NCBI RefSeq assembly: GCF_017743995.1
Contig: NZ_JAGHRB010000001.1
Coordinates: 124,001 to 188,000 of the forward strand
Reading direction: 5' to 3'
DNA length: 64,000 nt
Source: Ruegeria sp. R13_0
Lineage (GTDB): Bacteria > Pseudomonadota > Alphaproteobacteria > Rhodobacterales > Rhodobacteraceae
The notes beneath the pieces were generated by a model. It did not search any database, was not told where the DNA came from, and was given only the letters and a program-made list of their open reading frames with translations. Both the position numbers and the translations under genes were made by a program. Below are positions 20,247-27,741 of the stretch, piece after piece; within the stretch, counting starts at the first letter, position 1; each line of letters begins with the position of its first letter.

Positions 20247-21910
20247 GCAGCGAAAGACTGATCTACCTGCCGTTAGGCGGGGCCGGTGAAATCGGCATGA
20301 ACGCCTATGTGTACGGCTATGGTGCGCCGGGCAAGGAACGTCTGATCCTCGTCGATCTGGGTGTGACCTTCCCCGATATGGACACAACACCGGGTGTGGA
20401 CCTGATCCATGCCGATATCTCATGGCTACAGGAACGCGCCGACCGGCTAGAGGCGGTTTTTGTCACCCACGCGCACGAAGACCACGTGGGCGCCGTGGCG
20501 CATTGCTATGAGGCGCTGGGGGCTCCGATCTATGCGCGCGCCTTCACCGCGAATATTGCCCGTCGGAAGATGGAAGAACATGGCCACCCTGAAGATGCTG
20601 TGCGTACTGCCTCGGCTTGGCCCGAGCAGGTCTCGGCCGGACCATTCACTGTTGGCTTCCTGCCGGTTTCGCACTCGATCCCCGAAAGCGCCGCACTGGT
20701 GATCGACACGCCCGAAGGGCGGATCGTGCATTCGGGGGACTTCAAGCTGGACTTAAACCCGGTGGTGGGCGAACCGTTTGATCCCGATCTCTGGGCCGAT
20801 GTCGCCAAATCCGGTGTGAAGGCCTTGGTCTGTGACAGCACCAATGTGTTCTCGAGCCACCCCGGACGCTCAGAGTCCGAGGTCGGACCCGAGATCACCA
20901 AGCTGGTCGAAAGCGCCGAAGGTATGGTTGTGGCGACCACATTCGCCTCGAACGTGGCGCGGGTTAAGACCTTGGCGGAGGCTGGCCAGCGGGCCGGGCG
21001 CTCGGTCGTGCTGTTGGGTAGGGCCATGCGCCGGATGATCGAGGCTGCAACGGAAACCGGCATCCTGTCGGATTTCCCCAAAGTGATCAGCGCCGAAGAG
21101 GCTGTAGAGCTTCCGCGTCAGAACCTGATGCTGATTGTGACCGGCAGTCAGGGCGAACGCCGCGCCGCCAGCGCGCAGCTGGCGCGTGGCAAGTACCGCG
21201 GTATCGAGTTGAAAGAGGGCGACCTGTTCCTGTTCTCCTCGAAAACCATTCCCGGCAATGAGCGTGGTGTGATTTTCATCATCAATCAGCTCAGCGAAAA
21301 GGGCGTGGATGTGGTGGATGACAGCTCGGGCCTTTATCACGTTTCGGGCCATGCCAACCGGCCTGATCTTGAGAAAGTCCACGGGTTGATTGACCCTCAA
21401 ATGGTGATCCCGATGCATGGCGAACATCGCCACCTGCGCGAACATGCCAAACTGGCCGAGGCTGGTGGACGCACGGGTATTCTGGCCGTCAACGGCACCA
21501 TGCTGGATTTGACCGGCAATGCGCCCAAAGTTGTCGACTATGTCGAAACCGGGCGGACCTATCTGGATGGCACGGTCAAGGTCGGAGCGTTGGACGGGGT
21601 TGTGCGCGACCGTATCCGCATGGCGCTGAACGGCCACGTGACCGTAACCGTCATTCTGGATGAAGAGGACGAGCCTCTGGGTGAGCCATGGTGTGATACG
21701 ATGGGCCTGCCGGAGATCGGAACCTCTCGCGCGGCGCTGGTTGAGGTGCTTGAGGAAGACCTGAACCAGTTCCTGATGCGGGCCGAGGCCAAGACCCTGC
21801 GCGACGATGACAAGCTGGAAGAGGCCATGCGCCGGATCGTGCGTCAGACGGCCAAAGCTGAGATCGGCAAAAAGCCCGAAGTCACGGTTGTGATCAGCCG
21901 CATGAAGTAA
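20243..21910 (+). CDS. rnj: Ribonuclease J
   Basis: Metallo-beta-lactamase/beta-CASP ribonuclease with endo- and 5'-exonuclease activity in RNA maturation. The zinc motif HAHEDH is at H76, H78, D80, H81, with further ligand blocks SHSIPESAALVI and HSGDFKLD; the beta-CASP part has FASNVARVKTLAEA and HVSGHANRPDLEK. 555 residues with the normal C-terminal domain. It ends the long plus-strand run that began at nuoA and stops 8 bases from the convergent NUDIX gene. Confidence 0.94.
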   Translation: MSSERLIYLPLGGAGEIGMNAYVYGYGAPGKERLILVDLGVTFPDMDTTPGVDLIHADISWLQERADRLEAVFVTHAHEDHVGAVAHCYEALGAPIYARAFTANIARRKMEEHGHPEDAVRTASAWPEQVSAGPFTVGFLPVSHSIPESAALVIDTPEGRIVHSGDFKLDLNPVVGEPFDPDLWADVAKSGVKALVCDSTNVFSSHPGRSESEVGPEITKLVESAEGMVVATTFASNVARVKTLAEAGQRAGRSVVLLGRAMRRMIEAATETGILSDFPKVISAEEAVELPRQNLMLIVTGSQGERRAASAQLARGKYRGIELKEGDLFLFSSKTIPGNERGVIFIINQLSEKGVDVVDDSSGLYHVSGHANRPDLEKVHGLIDPQMVIPMHGEHRHLREHAKLAEAGGRTGILAVNGTMLDLTGNAPKVVDYVETGRTYLDGTVKVGALDGVVRDRIRMALNGHVTVTVILDEEDEPLGEPWCDTMGLPEIGTSRAALVEVLEEDLNQFLMRAEAKTLRDDDKLEEAMRRIVRQTAKAEIGKKPEVTVVISRMK

Positions 21911-21918
21911 GGTTGGGG

Positions 21919-22620
21919 TCAGTCAACCTCGGGCATGGGATAGCCCCTGAGCCTTTGGAACAGGCTGGCCTCATCATTGTTGAGATAGAACGGGACAGAA
22001 GATGGCGGTGTCGGGTCGGTGACCCGCGCCGTGATCTCGGCCAGCACGACCTCGGTGATGAAGGGCAGGTCGAAGTTTCGAACCTCGTCCAGTTTGACCC
22101 ATTGCAGGTGCGACAGCTCATCCGAGGCGCGGCTGAAATCGTCCAGATCGCCTTGAATTGCCTGCGCATCGACCAGAAAGAACCGCGCATCAAACCGTCT
22201 GGGCCGACCCGGAGGGGTAACCGCGCGGAACACGAACTGCAGCGCCTCGGCCGAGGGTTTGAAGCCCAAAGCCGCAAAGCTGGCCCAATCGGCCGGAGCG
22301 TCGCCGTCCCATTCACCGGGTTGGCCAAGGACCATCCCGGTTTCCTCCCACAACTCTCGAATGGCTGCTACGGCAAGTGCCTGCTGCAGGTCAGCCTCGG
22401 CCTGCTCGGCCAAGCGATCATAGCAGAGTTGGGGCAGCGGGGCGGCCAGTGGGATGCTTGAATCCTCGGGGTCGACCGCGCCGCCGGGAAACACGAATTT
22501 GTTCGGCATGAACGCCGCTTTGGCCCCGCGTTGCCCCATCAGGATCGAGGGCGCGGTAAAACGGTCCCGCAGAACGATGACGGTGGCTGCGTTGCGGATG
22601 GCGGTCTTGTCGACGGTCAC
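21919..22620 (-). CDS. NUDIX hydrolase (NUDT19/RP2-like)
   Basis: A 233-residue NUDIX enzyme. The box is split: PGGAVDPED near residue 37 is separated by some 40 residues from AIRELWEETGMVLG, an insertion seen in the NUDT19-like branch, members of which cleave CoA derivatives. The catalytic REx2EE part is intact. The GTG start at 22620 overlaps the stop of the DUF983 gene (GTGA) and has GAGAAAG upstream; the frame runs on further but into the DUF983 sequence. Substrate unknown. Confidence 0.85.
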   Translation of the reverse strand: MTVDKTAIRNAATVIVLRDRFTAPSILMGQRGAKAAFMPNKFVFPGGAVDPEDSSIPLAAPLPQLCYDRLAEQAEADLQQALAVAAIRELWEETGMVLGQPGEWDGDAPADWASFAALGFKPSAEALQFVFRAVTPPGRPRRFDARFFLVDAQAIQGDLDDFSRASDELSHLQWVKLDEVRNFDLPFITEVVLAEITARVTDPTPPSSVPFYLNNDEASLFQRLRGYPMPEVD

Positions 22621-23012
22621 GCGGCTTTCTCGAACCCATGCATGCGCCGCGCCCATTGATAAGCCACGACAGCCCCCTTCAGGCGGGGCAGCAGGAACAG
22701 CGACAAAGCTATGCAGCCGATGGAGAACCCGATGGCCATGGTCCACGGATCCGGGCGCCAATGTACATATGAGACGTGCAGAGCAGGGGCCAGCAGGTGC
22801 CCAACCAGCAGAATCGTCAGATAGGCGGGGCCGTCATCTGCGCGGTGGTGAAACAGCTCTTGCCCGCAATTCGAGCAGCTGTCGTTCACCTTGAGGTAGC
22901 TGTGCAGCAGCTTGCCTTCGCCACATTTTGGGCATTTACAACGAAAGCCTTTGACCAAAGCAGGCCATGTTTCGCGCTCTTCTTCCACTTCGGGGGTGAT
23001 CGTCTGATCCAT
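22617..23012 (-). CDS. DUF983 zinc-ribbon membrane protein
   Basis: A 131-residue protein. The N-terminal cytoplasmic part has a zinc ribbon (CKCPKCGEGKLL, then CSNCG) and is followed by two hydrophobic helices (about residues 65-85 and 90-112). This arrangement is DUF983, known in alphaproteobacteria, sometimes near cytochrome oxidase genes; function unproven. ATG 23012 starts MDQTITPEV; an open frame upstream shows no sensible protein. Cotranscribed with the NUDIX gene. Confidence 0.85.
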   Translation of the reverse strand: MDQTITPEVEEERETWPALVKGFRCKCPKCGEGKLLHSYLKVNDSCSNCGQELFHHRADDGPAYLTILLVGHLLAPALHVSYVHWRPDPWTMAIGFSIGCIALSLFLLPRLKGAVVAYQWARRMHGFEKAA

Positions 23013-23225
23013 GATAATGTAACTCGCGCATTTATCTTTTGCGGATAATGGGCCTGTTTGGCGCAATAGAAAAGGGGGGTGCGTCGCTTTGCATCGCTTG
23101 GGTAGGGCAAGAGTTCGTGACCCGCTGATCCTTCGATAAACTTTTTTCGACGGAAACCCGATGGTGCCGCGTTTGAATGGGTATGAGCAGCGGCAATCAG
23201 GTCGCGCCAATATGGGGAAACCGAT

Positions 23226-23693
23226 ATGAAGAACTCGAAATTCATCCCGGCCATCGTTCTGTCGGCAGTGGCGATCACAGGTACATCGGCACTGGCAGCA
23301 GGCCCAAAGGATCGTGAGCCCGTCTCGTTTCAGGAACTGGACGCCAATGCAGACGGCCAGATCACAAAAGAAGAGATGCAGGCCCATCGCGCGCAACGCT
23401 TCACAAAGGCGGATACTGACGGCGACGGACAGATAAGCCTTGAGGAGATGCAGGCCGCAGCCCAACAGAAGGCCAACGACAAGGTGGCCAAAATGTTCGA
23501 GAAACATGACGCGAATGGCGATGGGGTTCTCAGCACCGATGAGTTGCCCAAACCGCGCCGGGCTGACAAGATGTTTGATCGGATCGACGCGGATAGCAGC
23601 GGCGGTATCTCGGAACAGGAATTTGCCGATGCAAAAGACAAGATGGGCAAACATCACAAAAAGCGCCATAAATCGGACGCTGACGATAGCTGA
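23226..23693 (+). CDS. Periplasmic EF-hand calcium-binding protein
   Basis: 155 residues with a signal peptide (cleavage after LAA, ~25). Four EF-hand loops are readable: D39-E50, D63-E74, D95-E106 and D121-E132. The first three have canonical Dx[DN]xDG; the fourth has Ser at two ligand positions and may be weaker. The tail is rich in His/Lys (GKHHKKRHK). It is the first gene of an operon with an ECF sigma factor (6-base gap), suggesting a link between periplasmic ions and the sigma factor. Confidence 0.85.
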   Translation: MKNSKFIPAIVLSAVAITGTSALAAGPKDREPVSFQELDANADGQITKEEMQAHRAQRFTKADTDGDGQISLEEMQAAAQQKANDKVAKMFEKHDANGDGVLSTDELPKPRRADKMFDRIDADSSGGISEQEFADAKDKMGKHHKKRHKSDADDS

Positions 23694-23699
23694 TGCAGG

Positions 23700-24314
23700 A
23701 TGGAGGATCTGACCTCCCACCCTCAAGACGTTCGCGGCGCGGGGTGCGTCGCGGACGACCTCGGTGACGATAGGTTGCTGAGGATGTTTGCCGATGGCGA
23801 TGCCGGTGCGGCGCGGATCCTGACGGACCGGCTGGGCCCGCGTTGCTACTCAGTCTCTCTGCGCATGTTGGGCAACCGGGCCGAGGCCGAGGATGTGACG
23901 CAGGATGCCATGATGCGGCTGTGGCAGATGGCTCCGAAATGGGTGCCGGGCACGGCCAAAGTGTCGACCTGGCTCTATCGGGTCACGCTGAACCTGTGTC
24001 TGGACCGCAAGCGCAAAAAGACACCCGAGCAGCTCCCCGAAGAGGCTGAGCCGCCCGACAACGCGGCCAGCGTGGTTGAGAAAATGCAGGATACGGCGCG
24101 CCATGACGCGTTGCAGGTTGCGCTTATGCAATTGCCTGACCGACAGCGACAAGCCGTCGTGTTGAGGCATATTGAGGAGCTGTCCAACCCCGAGATTGCC
24201 GGGGTCATGGGTCTCTCGGTAGAAGCGGTCGAGAGCTTGACCGCGCGTGGAAAGCGGGCTTTGTCGGCCATATTGGCCGGACGGCGGGAAGAACTGGGGT
24301 ATGACGATGGCTGA
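23700..24314 (+). CDS. ECF RNA polymerase sigma factor
   Basis: A 204-residue sigma factor with region 2 (AEDVTQDAMMRLWQ ... TWLYRVTLNLCLDRKRKK, about residues 62-105) and region 4 (LPDRQRQAVVLRHIEELSNPEIAG, then VEAVESLTARGKRAL). No region 3, so an ECF type. The 30-residue N-terminal extension is unusual but may be real. The stop overlaps the start of the next gene, a one-helix membrane protein likely to be its anti-sigma factor. Confidence 0.9.
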   Translation: MEDLTSHPQDVRGAGCVADDLGDDRLLRMFADGDAGAARILTDRLGPRCYSVSLRMLGNRAEAEDVTQDAMMRLWQMAPKWVPGTAKVSTWLYRVTLNLCLDRKRKKTPEQLPEEAEPPDNAASVVEKMQDTARHDALQVALMQLPDRQRQAVVLRHIEELSNPEIAGVMGLSVEAVESLTARGKRALSAILAGRREELGYDDG

Positions 24315-24660
24315 TGACGACATGGAACTGGAAAATCTGTTTGCTCAGGCGCGCAAGGACCGATCCGAGTTGCCGGATGATCTTGCCGTGCGTATCCAGA
24401 CAGACGCTGAGACCACTCGGCTGGGGCGGTTGGTGAAACACGCGCGCCCTGAACGGTCCCATTGGTCACGCATTCTGGACAATATCGGGGGATGGCAGGG
24501 CTTTAGCGGTCTGGCTGCCGCCAGCGTCACCGGGGTCTTCATCGGGTTTTTTGCGCCTGCCGTTCTGCCGGATACGGCCGGCCTGTTCGGCGCGACGGAT
24601 GGCAGCGTTCTGGCGGCCGACCTTGGATTTGACACCAGTTTTCTGGAGAGCACGGAATGA
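24301..24660 (+). CDS. Single-helix membrane protein, probable anti-sigma factor
   Basis: 119 residues (ATG 24301; ATG 24307 also possible). The N-terminal ~65 residues are charged and cytoplasmic, and one hydrophobic segment (about residues 71-91) is followed by a short periplasmic tail. It overlaps the ECF sigma gene and the metal-sensor-like gene. This order recalls CnrY of the CnrYXH nickel/cobalt system, where a short membrane protein holds the sigma factor. No zinc anti-sigma motif is present. The role is inferred from position. Confidence 0.6.
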   Translation: MTMADDDMELENLFAQARKDRSELPDDLAVRIQTDAETTRLGRLVKHARPERSHWSRILDNIGGWQGFSGLAAASVTGVFIGFFAPAVLPDTAGLFGATDGSVLAADLGFDTSFLESTE

Positions 24661-25130
24661 ACACTGATCCAAAACCGAAACGCCGTTGGATGCCGATCGT
24701 TCTGTCTCTGTCACTAGCGATCAACCTGTTGATCATCGGGGTCGCGGTCGGCAGCGTATTGCGGCTAAAGAACAGCGATCACGCCAAGGCACCGCCGGGT
24801 TTTGGACCCGCATTGTACCGCGCTTTGCCGAAGGAGGACCGCAAAGCCCTGAGGGGAGAGCTCTCCGGCCTGCACGGCAAAGGGGCCAAGGGGCGATCTC
24901 AGGACTTCATGGTCGTGACCGAGGCGCTGCGGGCCGTTCCCTTTGATCCCGAAACTGTCACACTCTTGCTGCAGCAGCAGGCTCAGGCGACCGCGGACTT
25001 GCAGGCTGCGCTGCAAGAGAAATGGTTGGTTCTGGTCACGCAGATGAGCGACGAGGAGCGTCAGACCTACGCGACCCGTCTGGAAGAAGTCGTCAAACGC
25101 GGCCCGCGCGGTCACAACAAAAAGCACTGA
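24657..25130 (+). CDS. Periplasmic heavy-metal sensor-like protein (CnrX/Metal_resist type)
   Basis: 157 residues: a short cytoplasmic start, one hydrophobic anchor (about 13-34) and a periplasmic helical hairpin domain with LLLQQQAQATADLQAALQEK as in the Metal_resist family. Known CnrX ligands are histidines and a glutamate; here histidines are found only near the anchor (H41), at H72 and in the tail (HNKKH), so metal binding by the same set is doubtful. It overlaps the preceding gene by four bases and closes the operon. Confidence 0.75.
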   Translation: MNTDPKPKRRWMPIVLSLSLAINLLIIGVAVGSVLRLKNSDHAKAPPGFGPALYRALPKEDRKALRGELSGLHGKGAKGRSQDFMVVTEALRAVPFDPETVTLLLQQQAQATADLQAALQEKWLVLVTQMSDEERQTYATRLEEVVKRGPRGHNKKH

Positions 25131-25135
25131 GGCGA

Positions 25136-26533
25136 TCAGGCAGCGCTCTGCCTGATCTGCACTTGGTTGCGGCCGGCCTGTTTCGCCGCGTAGAGCGCTT
25201 TGTCTGCGGATTTGATCAACTGCTCGACGGGTTCGGCCTCGTCTTGTGAAAGGTAGGCCGGAGCAGACATTTTCAGGCCCACACTTATGGTTACGGCAAT
25301 CGGTGTGCGCTGATCGGGCAGGCGGAAAGGTACTGCGCAGATCGCCTCGCACAGGGTGCTTGCCATCGTCAGAGCCTTGGCGCGCGAGATGTTCGGAATG
25401 GCGATCATGAACTCTTCCCCGCCGATACGTGCGACGAACCCGGCCTTGCCGACGACTTGTTGCATCCGCGCCGCCGCTTGGGTCAGCACGCAATCCCCAC
25501 TGGCGTGACCGTATTCGTCATTGATCGCCTTGAAATGATCCAGATCGGCCAGCATCAGGGCAAAACCGCGCCCGGTCTGTGCCGATTGCTGCGCAATTTG
25601 CTGGATGGCGCGCATGGCATAGCGGCGGTTCTGCAACCCGGTCAGAGGGTCGATCCACGACTCGGCGATCCCTTTCTTCAGCGAATCGCGCATCCTGTCC
25701 ATCCGGCTTTTGCGGGCAATCTGGTTGTCCAGCCGCAAAACAATCTCATCTGCGCAGAACCCGCCGAGACAGACGGCATCTGCCCCTCGATCCAGCGCCT
25801 CGGACGCGCGGGTGGCGTTGTTGTCGCTCAACACCCCGATCAGAACCGTATGGCGCGTGGCCCCGCGCGATCTGAGGTCAGCCAGGATGTTCAGCGCGGA
25901 TCGGTCTGCATCCAGCTCGACCACGATTGCATCCGGGATCGGGCCAGAGAGCAAGGCCTGAAGATCCGATTGGTGGTGCGAGGTCAGGGCGTAGCGGGAC
26001 TGCCCGGAAAGCGCCTTTTGCCAAAGCGCGCCGTTGCGTGGCGTTTGCGCCAATACCGCAACGCGGGCCCTTTGGGGGGCAGTAATGAGCGGCGTATCCG
26101 GCTCGGCCAGGCCAAGAGACTGTGGGTCCTCGCGCAATTGCAGGTCCTGCGTGTCGGCGCGCGCGCGCAAAAGGCTGCGGATGCGGGCCAGCAGCAGTGT
26201 GTCCTTGAACGGGTGGGTCAGAACATCATCCAGACCATCCGCCAAAGCCCGCAATCGAGCTTGCTTGTCATTCTGGGCGGTCAGGGCCACGACGGGCACG
26301 TCGCCCAAGGCCGGATTCTTCGCAATCAGGCTTTTGACATCCGCCGCCGTGCCGTCGGGCAGCGTTTGCGCGGTCAGCACCAGATCAGGCCGCACACGCC
26401 GCAAGAGCGCGGCGAGGCCTTCCAATTTCTCACCTTGCACCACGTGGTACCACGCCGCCGTCAGCTGAACCTTCAGCATGATGCGGTTTGTGGATACCCC
26501 ATCTAAAACAAGGATGGTTCCCTGCACGGACAT
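25136..26533 (-). CDS. PleD-like diguanylate cyclase with two degenerate receiver domains
   Basis: 465 residues: receiver 1 (about 6-124), receiver 2 (about 155-272), GGDEF domain (about 293-460) with active GGEEF at 371-375 and LADLDHFKAINDEYGH. It makes cyclic di-GMP. The phospho-acceptor of receiver 1 is Ala55 in place of Asp and the acidic pocket is reduced to LDG; the equivalent of receiver 2 is Glu206. The conserved lysine K110 (HPFK) remains. No RxxD inhibitory site lies five residues before GGEEF. Start ATG 26533. Confidence 0.88.
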   Translation of the reverse strand: MSVQGTILVLDGVSTNRIMLKVQLTAAWYHVVQGEKLEGLAALLRRVRPDLVLTAQTLPDGTAADVKSLIAKNPALGDVPVVALTAQNDKQARLRALADGLDDVLTHPFKDTLLLARIRSLLRARADTQDLQLREDPQSLGLAEPDTPLITAPQRARVAVLAQTPRNGALWQKALSGQSRYALTSHHQSDLQALLSGPIPDAIVVELDADRSALNILADLRSRGATRHTVLIGVLSDNNATRASEALDRGADAVCLGGFCADEIVLRLDNQIARKSRMDRMRDSLKKGIAESWIDPLTGLQNRRYAMRAIQQIAQQSAQTGRGFALMLADLDHFKAINDEYGHASGDCVLTQAAARMQQVVGKAGFVARIGGEEFMIAIPNISRAKALTMASTLCEAICAVPFRLPDQRTPIAVTISVGLKMSAPAYLSQDEAEPVEQLIKSADKALYAAKQAGRNQVQIRQSAA

Positions 26534-26622
26534 AGTTGCTCACCATTGATTGCATGCGTGAACAAAGTGTTTATGAGTCTGGTTAACAAACCCTTTCCAA
26601 GACAGGGGACTGAGGCCAGTTT

Positions 26623-26907
26623 ATGTCGATTTCCGAAGATTCCGCCCAAACTCTTGCTCTGAATGCCCTCGGATGGTTGGTCGGGAATGAGGAGCTTTTG
26701 CCCATTTTCCTGGGTTCTACCGGCGCCGCTGCAAATGATCTACGCGACAGGGCAGGTGAACCCGAGTTTCTGGCCTCGGTTCTGGATTTCCTGATGCTTG
26801 ACGATTCGTGGATCATGGCATTTTGTGACGCGGCGGCGGTGCCGTATGACCAACCCGCTCAGGCGCAAGCGGTGTTGTCGGGTGGTTCCGACGTTCACTG
26901 GACCTGA
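26623..26907 (+). CDS. DUF3572 protein
   Basis: A 94-residue helical protein beginning MSISEDSAQTLALNALGWL and containing FLDFLMLDDSWIMAFC, the pattern of DUF3572, common next to pleD-like genes in alphaproteobacteria. No function is established. It is divergent from the cyclase and 19 bases upstream of a HAD hydrolase gene. Confidence 0.8.
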   Translation: MSISEDSAQTLALNALGWLVGNEELLPIFLGSTGAAANDLRDRAGEPEFLASVLDFLMLDDSWIMAFCDAAAVPYDQPAQAQAVLSGGSDVHWT

Positions 26908-26926
26908 TATTCTGCAGGAGCTTTTC

Positions 26927-27619
26927 ATGCCAATTGATGCGATCGTGTTCGACAAGGACGGCACGTTGTTTGACTTCGCCAACACCTGGGGCACGTTCGG
27001 ACGGACCATGTTGTTGCGCGTGGCCGAGAATGACTCGGACCGTGCGGCGGAACTGGGTCGGATCATCGGCTTCGACCTTGAGACCGAGACCTATTCTCCT
27101 GATAGCGTCGTGATTGCGGGAACCGTTGAGGAAATCGCAGACGCCTTGTTGCCGCATGTCGATGGCATGCCGCGTGACGCCTTGATCGAGTTGATGAATG
27201 CCGAGGCCGCAGCCGCGCCGCAAGCGCAGGCGGTGCCGTTGGGGCCGTTTCTGGATGCGTTGAAACAGGCCGGCCTCAAGCTGGGGGTTGCCACAAACGA
27301 CAGCGAGCACCCGGCGCTTCAGCATCTGGAGTCGGTGGGCGTCAAAGACCATTTCGACTTTATCGCCGGTTATGACAGCGGCCATGGGTTCAAGCCCGGC
27401 CCCGGCCAATTGCTGGCGTTTGCTGCGCATATCGGCGTGCAGCCGGATCGCATTGCAATGGTCGGCGACAGCCTGCACGACCTGCAGGCCGGGCGGGCGG
27501 CAGGGATGACCACGATCGGAGTCCTCACCGGTCTCGCCAAAGCCGACGTTCTGGCGCCGATGGCGGATGTGGTCTTGCCCGATATTGGTCATATCCCGGC
27601 TTGGTTGGCGGATAACTAG
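26927..27619 (+). CDS. HAD-family hydrolase (phosphoglycolate phosphatase-like)
   Basis: 230 residues. Motif I FDKDGTLFD at residues 8-16 with the nucleophile Asp, motif II at VATND, motif III lysine at HGFKPGP and motif IV at MVGDSLHD are all present, with a helical cap between motifs I and II. This fits the phosphoglycolate phosphatase/beta-phosphoglucomutase branch. ATG 26927 has CAGGAG upstream; the longer open frame overlaps the DUF3572 gene and is rejected. Substrate not predictable. Confidence 0.88.
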   Translation: MPIDAIVFDKDGTLFDFANTWGTFGRTMLLRVAENDSDRAAELGRIIGFDLETETYSPDSVVIAGTVEEIADALLPHVDGMPRDALIELMNAEAAAAPQAQAVPLGPFLDALKQAGLKLGVATNDSEHPALQHLESVGVKDHFDFIAGYDSGHGFKPGPGQLLAFAAHIGVQPDRIAMVGDSLHDLQAGRAAGMTTIGVLTGLAKADVLAPMADVVLPDIGHIPAWLADN

Positions 27620-27631
27620 ATCTGCAGAACC

Positions 27632-27660
27632 CGTTTACGGCGGTTCAAGGCTCGTAAACG
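27632..27660. promoter_or_regulatory. Inverted repeat between HAD and mttB-like genes
   Basis: CGTTTACG (27632-27639) and CGTAAACG (27653-27660) are perfect inverted copies with a 13-base spacer, just after the HAD stop and about 80 bases before the methyltransferase start. No T-run follows, so this is either an operator or an RNA hairpin rather than a simple terminator. Confidence 0.4.
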
Positions 27661-27741
27661 ACAAAATCTGTCGCAGATGGAACGGCCTGTTACCGCTTTC
27701 CCGGGCTTGCTTAAAAGCAGGCACCTGGCAGGGAGGCGAAC

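Noticed and set aside
25457..26506. 349-codon open frame antisense to the PleD-like cyclase
   Set aside because: Shadow of the GC-rich coding strand; composition improbable for a protein and no domain seen.
27661..27741. S-adenosylmethionine-type riboswitch before the methyltransferase
   Set aside because: Small hairpins are present, but I could not find the conserved core of any SAM or SAH riboswitch class.
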